From assembly GCF_002741035.1 (NCBI RefSeq), contig NZ_CP016808.1:4822501-4886500 (forward strand): a stretch of DNA of 64,000 nucleotides, given 5' to 3'. The notes under the pieces are model-generated. The model was not told the origin of the DNA. It made no database searches and was given only the letters and a program-made list of their open reading frames with translations. The position numbers and the translations under genes are program-made. Positions 35,251 through 44,900 of the stretch are shown piece after piece. Each line of letters opens with the position of its first letter. The stretch's first letter is position 1. Source of the stretch: Paenibacillus sp. BIHB 4019 (lineage in GTDB: Bacteria > Bacillota > Bacilli > Paenibacillales > Paenibacillaceae).

Positions 35251-35685
35251 ATGGATTCTAAATGGGATGAGCTCGAACGCTGGGTAGAAGGGCAGAAGCT
35301 GCCTAAAGGGTTTGATGTGCTGCGCGAGCCGGACTGGGTGGAGCAATTTGTGCGCAAAATGATGACCAAAGCGCTGCCTGAAGCTGCCGGAGCAATAGCG
35401 GAGCAAGCTTCGCCGTACTCTTTTTCCCAGAGCGAGCAATTTATCATCGTCAAATTTCCGCTTCCCGCACATGTGCGCTCAGAAGAGCTTCGTTTATGGG
35501 TAAAGGAAGACCGCCTGCGCGTTGAAGGGCTGCCCGGCAATAGGAAGGAATTGATTAAGCTGCCTGTTGGGGTGCGCCCCCGTGTGTGCAGAGCAATCGT
35601 GAAGGATGGCGAGCTGCGTGTGAAGCTGCGCAAACGGCCGGTGGGGCGGAAGTATTATGAGGCGGATATTCGGTGGCAGGAGTAG
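35251..35685 (+). CDS. Hsp20/alpha-crystallin-like protein, probably spore-related
   Basis: A 144-residue protein. An N-terminal helical region (WDELERWVEGQ, WVEQFVRKMM) is followed by an alpha-crystallin-like beta-sandwich from about residue 55 (FIIVKFPLPAHVRSEELRLW, DRLRVEGLPG, IVKDGELRVKLRKRP). The canonical C-terminal IxI motif is absent. The gene is divergent from gerP and starts behind GGGAGGTGGGAGG. Small heat-shock-like proteins such as CotM and GerT are spore-coat components, so a coat role is plausible from context. Confidence 0.78.
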   Translation: MDSKWDELERWVEGQKLPKGFDVLREPDWVEQFVRKMMTKALPEAAGAIAEQASPYSFSQSEQFIIVKFPLPAHVRSEELRLWVKEDRLRVEGLPGNRKELIKLPVGVRPRVCRAIVKDGELRVKLRKRPVGRKYYEADIRWQE

Positions 35686-35834
35686 AGCGGAAGAAGTATA
35701 TAGGACGATTGAACCTTGCTGAACAAGTTTTTCTTGCCCGCTGCCTGAAGCTTAAGAAGAAAAGGAATGCGGGCCATGTAAAAAGATGAACGTTGTTTTT
35801 AGTTTGAGACTTATTCGATAATAAAAGAGCAGAT

Positions 35835-35849
35835 TTGAAAGCGATTACA
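35835..35849 (+). promoter_or_regulatory. cre site (CcpA operator)
   Basis: TTGAAAGCGATTACA fits WTGNAANCGNWNNCW at every defined position. It lies about 230 bases upstream of the giant GH43 gene, suggesting carbon catabolite repression of the arabinoxylan locus. Confidence 0.7.
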
Positions 35850-35895
35850 TAAAAAGGGACGGCCTTGCTTGGGCCATTCAAAAATGTAGGAGATG

Positions 35896-35930
35896 AGAGA
35901 GCAGATTAGCTACTGTGCTGCTCTCTATTT
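35896..35930 (+). terminator. Terminator after the Hsp20-like gene
   Basis: AGAGAGCAG / CTGCTCTCT with a 13-base loop followed by ATTTT. Being downstream of the cre site, it also lies in the possible leader of the next gene. Confidence 0.75.
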
Positions 35931-36077
35931 TCGTTTCTATTTTTAAATCAAATAATGGTAAATAAAAATATATTAATAATAATTTTCACTTTTCAAATAA
36001 AAAAACACATCGATTAGTGCAGATAATTATTTTATGATAAGCACAGAAACGATCATTTGAAGGAGGAGACGAAAAAA

Positions 36078-39000
36078 ATGTTCAGGAAGTCATTCGCATT
36101 ATTGGTAGCGTTTACATTATGGTTAAACGTATTGCCCAGCACCTTCATATTCGCTCAGCAGGAAGAGGCTGTATTTCAAAATCCATTATTATGGGCTGAC
36201 GTTCCAGATCCCGATGTTATTCGAGTAGGCGACGTCTATTACATGTCCAGTACGACTATGCATATGAATCCAGGCGTACCAATTATGAAATCAACGGATC
36301 TCGTACACTGGGAAATCGTCAACTATGTGTATGATATTTTGGCTGATCATGACGAGCAGACGTTTCGGAATGGAAAAAGCGAATATAGCAAAGGCTCGTG
36401 GGCCAGCAGTTTAAGATTTTATAAAGGCAGCTATTATGTCGCATTTTCTTCATACAATACCGGTAAAACTTATATCTATCAAACGGCCGATATTGAGAAA
36501 GGGCCTTGGACCAGATCCGAGCTTGACGGGGTTTATCATGATATGTCGTTGCTGTTTGATGATGATGGGCGTGTGTACATGGTTTACGGCGGCGGTGATA
36601 TTAAAATCATTGAGCTTACCGCAGATGCGACTGCGATTAAAGCCGGCGGTCTAAACAAAATCCTTATCCCCGACGCCAGCTTGGTAGCAAGCACAATAGA
36701 GAACGTAGGTTTACCTGCAGAGGGCTCTCACATTCAAAAAATAAATGGTTATTATTATGTATTCAATATCGCATGGCCTAAAAATTCACCTCGTGTTCAA
36801 ATCGTCCATCGCGCCTCAACAATCGATGGTACATATGAGGGAAGAGTGGCATTAAGCGAAGGAACGGCACAGGGCGGCATTGTCGACATGAAAGATGGCA
36901 AATGGTATGGCCTGTTGTTTAGAGATCACGGCGCAGTAGGACGCATACCGTTTCTGGTACCCGTTGCTTGGGAAAATAATTGGCCGGTGTTCGGCGTCAA
37001 CGGTACAATACCGGAAAGCATTAACATGCCTGTAAGCGGAGTAAGCGCGAACAGCAATATTGCAGCTTCCGATGAGTTCTACCAGAACGCAGAGAGAGTG
37101 GGGGCTTCACAATTTAATGCATTAGGCCGTTCAGCAGCGAATGCGGCTGCTATGCAACAAGTTTCAGGCCTAGCTGCACAGCTTTTCGCAGAGGAAGGAC
37201 AAGAGCTTCTGCTCAACGGCAGCTTTGAAGAAGGTCAAGACCCATGGACAGCTCATGATCAGGCCATTGTTACGGTAACAGACAGCGTATATCACAGCGG
37301 CTCCAACAGCATGCACGTCAGCAGCAGACAGGCTACAGGGGCAGGGGTTCAGCAACGGCTTGCCGGCAAAATAAAGGCTGGCGGCACCTATAAATTTTTG
37401 GCAAAGGTAAAATATGAAGGCGACGACTCGCTTCCTGCTAGAAGGCAATTTAATATCGCAATGCAAGACGGAGATTGGACAACGATCAAGGTGATGGGAT
37501 CAGCTATGGTAAACAAGGGGGAATGGGGAACGATTGAAGGCAACTACACCATCCCGGCAGATGCCGAGCTTCATGAGCCGATTATTTTCATCGAAACCTC
37601 CTGGACAGCGGAGCAAGATCCGGTTAAGGATTTGATGGATTTTTATGTGGATGACGTGTCACTCATTGACGTTACTCCAGCCGGAGGTGTGGACCAAACA
37701 AACGACGGAGAATATGACTACAATGGCTCCAATCTTTCCTTAGTATGGCAGTGGAATCATAACCCAGATCAAAATCATTGGTCGTTGACACAGCGTCCAG
37801 GCTATTTGCGGCTTACGAACGGAAGGAAGAGCACAAGCATCGAAAATGCTAGAAATACGCTTACCCAACGAACGTTTGGCCCAGAAAGCTCCGGCCAAGT
37901 AGCAATGGATATAAGCCAAATGAAAAATGGAGATTTTGCGGGTCTCGCCGCTTTTCAGAAGGACTATGGCTTTGTCGGCGTGAAAATGGAGGGCAATGCG
38001 AAATCCATCGTAATGGTGAATGCAAGCTCAGGGACAGCAGAAGAGTTGGCAAGTATTCCACTCACACAGGACAGAGTCTACTTGAAAGTCGAATTTGACT
38101 ATAGGAATTTTACCGATAAAGCCAATTTCTACTATAGTCTAAATGGCGTTGAATGGCGAGCAATAGGAAATACCCTTCAATTGAGCTATAAGTTGGACCA
38201 TTTTATGGGCTATCGCTTCGCCTTGTTTAATTTTGCTACGAAAATAACAGGCGGACATGTCGATTTTGATTACTTTAGAGCAGCCGACAAGCTGACGGGA
38301 ACCGATTCAGCCGCAACCGTCCTGCAAGCAGATTTGGGAAATGTGCCAGATGTTATAGGGGTTCAGAATATGGAGCTTTCCGTACCCATAAAGATGGAAG
38401 CGCTTCCTAATGAGGGGTATAAGTCGATTTCAGCGTCCTTTAATATACCTGAATATTTAACGGTAACCGGTGTTGAGTTCAATGCAGACAATTTAGCTGG
38501 AAATGGGACGTATACGTATGACGATCATCATCTTCAGCTGCATGTATCTGGGGACAAGGTGAAGTTTGCCAATGCATCCTCCGACCTTTTTGCGACGATC
38601 AAGCTGACGGTCGATGGATTTGTACCATCTGATCGTACCGTATCCATTCGCACAGACTACATTGCTGTTGAAGGCGGAAATGTCGTTTATAACGTTCATG
38701 ATGCAGTAGCGAACATTGGATTAAAGCAGTTGGATACGAAAGCGCTTGCGAAAATTCCAGGCTACTCCAATCCGCTGATGAGCCACAAGCTGGGAGCTGA
38801 TCCGTATGCGTTAGTTTTTGATGGAAGAGTTTACATCTATATGTCGAGTGACGCCTTCGAATATGACAGCAGCGGAAATATTAAAGACAATTCGTTCGCT
38901 AATTTGAATAAAGTACATGTGATTTCCTCGGCAGATATGGTGAACTGGACGGATCATGGCGCAATTCCAGTGGCGGGATCAGGCGGCATTGCTGACTGGG

Positions 39001-41816
39001 CGGCTTTTTCTTGGGCGCCGACAGCTGCCCATAAGCAAATAAACGGCAAGGATAAGTTCTTCCTTTATTTTGCTAACGGTGCAGGAGGAATTGGCGTGCT
39101 GACTGCGGACAGCCCGCTCGGACCGTGGATTGATCCGCTCGGAGAAGCGTTGATTACCGGAAATACGCCAGGCGTTCCCGGCGTCGTCTGGCTGTTTGAC
39201 CCGGCAGTATTGGTTGACGACGACGGCAAAGGTTATTTATATTTTGGCGGGGGCATTCCTGGTGAACCTAACTCGACTGCAGAACAAATGGCTCACCCCA
39301 ACACCGCCAGAGTAATACAGCTGGGCGATGATTTGATCAGTACAGAAGGGTCGGCGGTTACAATCGATGCTCCTTTCATGTTCGAGGATTCCGGCATTCA
39401 TAAGTATAACGGAAAATATTATTATTCCTATTGTTCGAATTTTGCGGGTACCCATCCGGAAGGCACACCGCCTCCTGGTGAAATTGCTTATATGGTGAGC
39501 GACAATCCGATGGGACCGTTCACGTATGTCGCCCCAATTCTGAAAAATCCGTATACGTTTTTCGGGGTTGGCGGTAATAACCATCATGCCATATTCGAGT
39601 TTAATAAAGAGTGGTATGTCACTTACCATGCTCAAACCGTCAGCAAAGCGGCTATAGGTGATGGAAAAGGCTATCGTTCCACTCATATTAATAAGGTTGA
39701 ATTTTACGAGAATGGACGAATGAAAGAGGTTCAAGCTGATATGGAAGGTATCGCTCAACTGAAAACGCTCGATCCCTATCAAAGAACGGAAGCAGAAACG
39801 ATTGCATGGCAAGCAGGCATTTTGACAGAAATATTTGAAGCGCCAGGCAGCCAAAGCCAAAGCACAAGTCCTAATCTGAATGTCACAAATATTCATAACG
39901 GGGATTGGCTGGCGGTTGCGAATGTTGATTTCGGCAATGATGGGGCCGGATCATTCGAAGCCTATATTGCTTCAGTCGTAGGCGGGAAAATTGAAATTCG
40001 TTTAGATAGTCCTATTGGCGAGGTTATAGGCATGCTTGATGCCGCTTCTACAGGCGGAGAGCAAGCCTGGAAGCTGATGAAAACCGATGTGAGCTCTGTT
40101 AAAGGGGTTCACAATGTTTTCTTGATGTTCAAAGGAGAAGGCGAGAGTAATCTTTTCAATATGGATTATTGGAAATTCACTGCTCTTGAAACGGAGGACA
40201 ACATTCCCCTGCAATCGGTTAGCATTTCATATGGGGCACAAACCCTTAAAGTGAATGAGCAATTGGCTGTTAACTCGGCGCTTGATCCAACGGATGCAAC
40301 CAACCCCGTTTATCAATGGGAGGCTAGCGGTTCTATTAGCATCGTAGGCGGCAGCAACAAAGCTGCCGTAACCATTAAAGGCTTGTCGGCTGGATTAGGG
40401 ACGCTGACATTAACTGCTGTTGCCGGAGGCAAAGAGAAAAAAGCGGTAACGCAAATTACGGTAACGGGCGAAAATAACGGAGGCAGCAATGGTGGCAGCA
40501 ATGGTGGAAACAACGGAGGAAACAGCGGTGGCGGTGCACCAGCAACTACACCAGGGACAGGAAGCAGCAGTATCGACATCCTAATCAACGGCAAGGTTGT
40601 GAGTGCTGGAACTGCCGTAGTGACAAATAAAAATGGGAAAATCATTACAACGGTTGTGTTTGACGAACAGAAGCTAGGGCAGCTGCTTGCTTCGCTGGGG
40701 GATCATGCGATCATTACCATTCCCGTTAATAACGGCTCCGACATCGTCATCGGGCAGATGAATGCGCAAATGCTAAAAGGCTTAGGAGAGAAGAAGGCTG
40801 TAATTGAGATCAAAACCGATCGGGCAGCCTATACCGTGCCTGTGCAGCAAATTGATATAAACGCGATCATCGGTCAACTCGGAGCAATGGTCGATCTGCA
40901 ACATTTGGAGATGCAATTTGAAGTTGCAGGAGCGTCCGAGGACATGGCAAAAGTGGCAGAGAATGCGGCTGCTCGAGAGGGGTTTTCCTTGGCCGTACCG
41001 CCAATCGATTTTAAAATTAGTCTATTTAATAAAAATTCTGTCATTCATCTGACGAAGTTCAATGCTTATGTCCAGCGGACAATTACTCTTCCAGAGGGTA
41101 TCCATCCGGACCAAATAACAACAGGCGTTGTAATAGAGCCGGATGGAACGATACGTCATGTGCCAACTAAAATCGTTCAGGTGGACGGCAAGTATTATGC
41201 GTTGCTGAGCAGCTTGTCAAACAGCACCTACTCGATTATCTATCATCCGGTCATGTTCAAGGATGTCGCCAATCATTGGGCAAAGGATGCCGTCAACGAT
41301 ATGGGCTCAAGAATGGTCATTAATGGCATCGGCCAAAATTTGTTTAACCCAAGTGCAGCCATCACACGGGCGGAATTCGCGGCAATCATCGTAAGGGGAC
41401 TGGGATTGGAGTTGGAAAGCGGCTCTCCTTCATACTCGGATATTTTGGCGGGAGATTGGTACAGCAGCGCGGTCATGACCGCCCAAGCCTACGGACTTAT
41501 CCATGGATTCGAGGATGGCACATTCCGGCCGAAAGAGAACATTACCCGCGAGCAGGCGATGGCGATTTTAGCGAAGGCGATGGTCATTACCGGTATGAAG
41601 GCGAAGCTTTCCAGCCAAGCTGCGAGCGAGCTATTAAAGCCTTACACCGATGCATCTAAGGTGGCTGACTGGGCGAAAAGCGGAATAGCGGACAGCATAC
41701 AAGCGGGCATCGTAACTGGTAGAAGTGAAGCTATACTTGCTCCGAAAGCGCAGGTGACAAGGGCCGAGGTTGCCAAGATGGTGCAGCTGCTGCTGCAGAA
41801 GTCGGATTTAATCTAA
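36078..41816 (+). CDS. Giant SLH-anchored dual GH43 arabinoxylan-degrading enzyme
   Basis: A 1912-residue surface enzyme. Order: signal peptide (1-27); GH43 no. 1 (about 32-330; base Asp in DVPDPDV, Asp155 in YHDMS, acid Glu in PAEGSH); CBM4/9/22-like module (about 374-532); GH43 C-terminal beta-sandwich (about 555-737); cohesin-like domain (about 747-880); GH43 no. 2 (about 893-1228; GADPYAL, WLFDPAVLVDDDG); CBM6 (about 1231-1369); Ig-like domain (about 1375-1465); Gly/Asn linker; a domain shared with the next protein (about 1498-1725); three SLH repeats (about 1725-1912) for cell-wall attachment. ATG 36078 follows AAGGAGGAG. The two catalytic parts probably remove xylose and arabinose from arabinoxylan. 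They are paralogs of the stand-alone enzymes at 55075 and 52559. Confidence 0.9.
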   Translation: MFRKSFALLVAFTLWLNVLPSTFIFAQQEEAVFQNPLLWADVPDPDVIRVGDVYYMSSTTMHMNPGVPIMKSTDLVHWEIVNYVYDILADHDEQTFRNGKSEYSKGSWASSLRFYKGSYYVAFSSYNTGKTYIYQTADIEKGPWTRSELDGVYHDMSLLFDDDGRVYMVYGGGDIKIIELTADATAIKAGGLNKILIPDASLVASTIENVGLPAEGSHIQKINGYYYVFNIAWPKNSPRVQIVHRASTIDGTYEGRVALSEGTAQGGIVDMKDGKWYGLLFRDHGAVGRIPFLVPVAWENNWPVFGVNGTIPESINMPVSGVSANSNIAASDEFYQNAERVGASQFNALGRSAANAAAMQQVSGLAAQLFAEEGQELLLNGSFEEGQDPWTAHDQAIVTVTDSVYHSGSNSMHVSSRQATGAGVQQRLAGKIKAGGTYKFLAKVKYEGDDSLPARRQFNIAMQDGDWTTIKVMGSAMVNKGEWGTIEGNYTIPADAELHEPIIFIETSWTAEQDPVKDLMDFYVDDVSLIDVTPAGGVDQTNDGEYDYNGSNLSLVWQWNHNPDQNHWSLTQRPGYLRLTNGRKSTSIENARNTLTQRTFGPESSGQVAMDISQMKNGDFAGLAAFQKDYGFVGVKMEGNAKSIVMVNASSGTAEELASIPLTQDRVYLKVEFDYRNFTDKANFYYSLNGVEWRAIGNTLQLSYKLDHFMGYRFALFNFATKITGGHVDFDYFRAADKLTGTDSAATVLQADLGNVPDVIGVQNMELSVPIKMEALPNEGYKSISASFNIPEYLTVTGVEFNADNLAGNGTYTYDDHHLQLHVSGDKVKFANASSDLFATIKLTVDGFVPSDRTVSIRTDYIAVEGGNVVYNVHDAVANIGLKQLDTKALAKIPGYSNPLMSHKLGADPYALVFDGRVYIYMSSDAFEYDSSGNIKDNSFANLNKVHVISSADMVNWTDHGAIPVAGSGGIADWAAFSWAPTAAHKQINGKDKFFLYFANGAGGIGVLTADSPLGPWIDPLGEALITGNTPGVPGVVWLFDPAVLVDDDGKGYLYFGGGIPGEPNSTAEQMAHPNTARVIQLGDDLISTEGSAVTIDAPFMFEDSGIHKYNGKYYYSYCSNFAGTHPEGTPPPGEIAYMVSDNPMGPFTYVAPILKNPYTFFGVGGNNHHAIFEFNKEWYVTYHAQTVSKAAIGDGKGYRSTHINKVEFYENGRMKEVQADMEGIAQLKTLDPYQRTEAETIAWQAGILTEIFEAPGSQSQSTSPNLNVTNIHNGDWLAVANVDFGNDGAGSFEAYIASVVGGKIEIRLDSPIGEVIGMLDAASTGGEQAWKLMKTDVSSVKGVHNVFLMFKGEGESNLFNMDYWKFTALETEDNIPLQSVSISYGAQTLKVNEQLAVNSALDPTDATNPVYQWEASGSISIVGGSNKAAVTIKGLSAGLGTLTLTAVAGGKEKKAVTQITVTGENNGGSNGGSNGGNNGGNSGGGAPATTPGTGSSSIDILINGKVVSAGTAVVTNKNGKIITTVVFDEQKLGQLLASLGDHAIITIPVNNGSDIVIGQMNAQMLKGLGEKKAVIEIKTDRAAYTVPVQQIDINAIIGQLGAMVDLQHLEMQFEVAGASEDMAKVAENAAAREGFSLAVPPIDFKISLFNKNSVIHLTKFNAYVQRTITLPEGIHPDQITTGVVIEPDGTIRHVPTKIVQVDGKYYALLSSLSNSTYSIIYHPVMFKDVANHWAKDAVNDMGSRMVINGIGQNLFNPSAAITRAEFAAIIVRGLGLELESGSPSYSDILAGDWYSSAVMTAQAYGLIHGFEDGTFRPKENITREQAMAILAKAMVITGMKAKLSSQAASELLKPYTDASKVADWAKSGIADSIQAGIVTGRSEAILAPKAQVTRAEVAKMVQLLLQKSDLI

Positions 41817-41920
41817 TACAGTTTAGATTTTATTGATAAATAGGATGACGGATTCTGCCTTTATACCATTGTTGCAGCTTGGTTATGAAGGCAGGATATC
41901 TTCTAAAAGGAGCGGATTCG

Positions 41921-44900
41921 ATGAGCGGCAGAAAGCAAAAAGAGCTGAAGCGGAAGAAGCTGTCTTACATGCTGTCATTAGCACTTGCAGCGAATTTGGC
42001 GACAGGTTTTTCGCCATTAGGTTCATCTGCAAACGCAGCCGATTTGGATGCTGCCAAACAATTGGAGCTAAAGTTCGAGGATTCGATTGCCGATACCTCC
42101 CCGAATGGCATTGCAGGAACGTTAAACGGCCCCGCAACGTATGTTGAAGGCCAGGTAGGGAAAGCTTTGCAGCTCAACGGAACAAATAATTACATTGATC
42201 TCGGCCCTTCATCAGCGCTTCAGCCAGATCATTTGACCGTTTCCTTCTGGGTAAAGCCGGATGCTGAATTAAGCGGCGAGCATATGATCATGTGGAATAA
42301 GCCGAGCGGGGCTTGGAATGGGGAGGGATGGTATTTAAGCCTGCTTAGCAATGAGATACCACTTAAGCTATCGACAGGCACAGCTGTGCAGGAGTCGTAT
42401 GTAGCGGGGGATCGCCGTGCATTTTTCCCAGTTGGACAATGGACGCATATTGCGGTCACCTATGACAGCGCTTCTAAAAATGTAGCGATTTACCGCAACG
42501 GTATTGCGCAGCAAGTGCTGTATACGACAAAAGGGGGGAGCATCGCCGCTAATGATACAGATCATAAGTACCTTGGCTTTAACTCCCCCGGCTATGGAGG
42601 GGGTTATGCGAAGCTGAATGTGGATGAATTTAAAGTTTATCGAGCAGCCGCAACTGGCGAACAGGTCAGCGATATTTATACGTCGGAAGGCGGCATCGTA
42701 GATGAGCAGTTCATGGCCCAGTCAGACTTGGACGCTATTTCGCTGCTATCAGCTACACGAGGCAGTCTTAGTTTGCCGGTCAAAGGCAAAAATGGAAGCG
42801 TTATCATCTGGGAGTCGTCCCATCCAGATGTTATATCCCATACAGGGGCGGTCACTGTTCCACAAGCAGATACGCCAGTCATTTTACGTCTGACCGTTAC
42901 GTTTGGCGGCGTGATTCTGACGAAGGACTTTGCGATTACCGTTAAATCGAGCACAGCCAACATCGATACGGCGCTGCTACAGCAATTTGACATGGAGCAG
43001 GTGGATGTAACCGATCCTTATTATGTAAATGCTTTTAATAAAGATGTGGCATATCTTTTAAATCTCGATGCGGACCGTCTGCTTTCGGGCTTTAGAACAG
43101 TAGCGGGGCTGCCGAAGAAGGCGGAGCTATATGGCGGCTGGGAAGGCGGTTGGAGCTATTTAAGAGGGCATACTTTGGGACACTATATGACCGCGATTGC
43201 ACAGGCTTACAAGCAAACGAAGGATGATCCCGCCTTGAACGCCCAGTTAAAAGCAAAAATCGATTATATCATCAGCGAATTGAAAGCTTGTCAGGCTGCC
43301 AGCGGCAATGGCTATCTTTTTGCGACACCGGAAGAGCATTTTGATGTGATTGAAGGCAAAGTAGAGGGGCCGAGCTGGGTACCTTGGTATACGATGCATA
43401 AAATAATTGCAGGACTTGTCGACGTTTATAAATTTGAAGGAAATGAGGATGCATTGCAAATTGCCAGTACGCTGGGAGACTGGTCGTATAACCGCACCCA
43501 AACATGGGATGAATCGCTTCATACAAGAGTATTGAATGTAGAATATGGCGGCATGAACGACGGCTTGTACGAATTATATAAAGTTACGAATCAACCGTCC
43601 CACTTAATAGCAGCCCATATGTTTGACGAGGATTCGCTGTTCACCCCCATTGTGAATGGACAGGACGTATTGGAAAACAAGCATGCCAATACCCAAATTC
43701 CTAAAATTATCGGAGCATTGAATCGCTATCGGACACTAGGCAAAGATGAGGCCGCCTTCTATTTGAAAACAGCTGAAAACTTCTGGGACATGGTCATACG
43801 AGACCATACCTATGTTACAGGCGGCAATAGCGAGAACGAGCATTTTAGAGAGCCCGGCAAGCTTGATTCCAATAGGGACAATATTAATGACGAGACGTGC
43901 AACGCGTATAATATGCTCAAGCTTTCCAGAGAGCTGTTCAGAATTACTGGAGACGTTAAGTATGCGAATTACTACGAGCGAACATTCATAAATGAAATCA
44001 TGTCCTCGATTAATCCAGAGACAGGCATGACCACCTATTTTAAACCGATGGGCACCGGTTATTTCAAAGTGTTTTCAACCGAGTATGACAGCTTCTGGTG
44101 CGATACAGGTTCTGGGATGGAAAACTTCACCAAGCTGGATGACAGCCTGTACTACCACACCGATAGCGACCTGTATGTCAATCTGTACTTGAGCTCTACA
44201 TTGGATTGGGCTGACAAGGGGCTTAAGCTGACGCAGCAAGCCGATTTGCCGCAAAGCGACAAAGCAACCTTCACAATTAATGATGCGCCTTCAGATGCTG
44301 TAAACTTGAAATTTAGATCTCCGGATTGGATCGCGGCGGGCGAGAAAGTGGCAGTATCCATTAATGGAGAAGCTTTTGATGCACAAGCCGTAAACGGTTA
44401 TGTGAATGTCAGCCAAGTATGGAAAGCCGGAGATACGATTCAATTGACGTTTCCGCTGGAGGTTCAAGTATCACGATTGCCTGATAATCAGGAAGCAGTC
44501 GCGTTTACTTACGGCCCAGTCGTGCTAAGCGCTGGCCTAGGAACGGAGCAGATGGTTGCCGTGCCGCATTTGGCCTCGCAAAAAGCAAGCCTGCCGGAAG
44601 GGGTCAACATCAAGGATTATATTCTCCTATCGGGCGGAACGGTGGACGAATGGATCGACAACATAAAAAACAACTTGGTTAAAACCGAAGGGAAAATAGA
44701 ATTTACCCTGCGGAATACCGATGAGGACGACCACTTGAAATTCACGCCATATTATTTGATGTACCAGGAAAGATACGGCATTTACTTCTATTTAACGGCG
44801 CTAGATTCGGATACTTTTCAAAAAAATATTTTAAGTAAAAAAAATGCAGCCAAAAAAGCGGCCGCGATGCTAGATGAGGTGCAGGTTACAAACGACCAGC

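Larger units (their letters stand above)
35686..36077. other. Intergenic region upstream of the arabinoxylan locus
   Basis: About 390 bases without a gene. It holds a perfect-consensus cre site (35835-35849), a terminator (35896-35926) and an A+T-rich stretch before a strong AAGGAGGAG at 36060. No clear -35/-10 pair was identified. Confidence 0.6.

Noticed and set aside
40470..40560. Short tandem repeats resembling a CRISPR or microsatellite
   Set aside because: They are GGNNNN codon repeats encoding a Gly/Ser/Asn linker in frame; there are no unique spacers.
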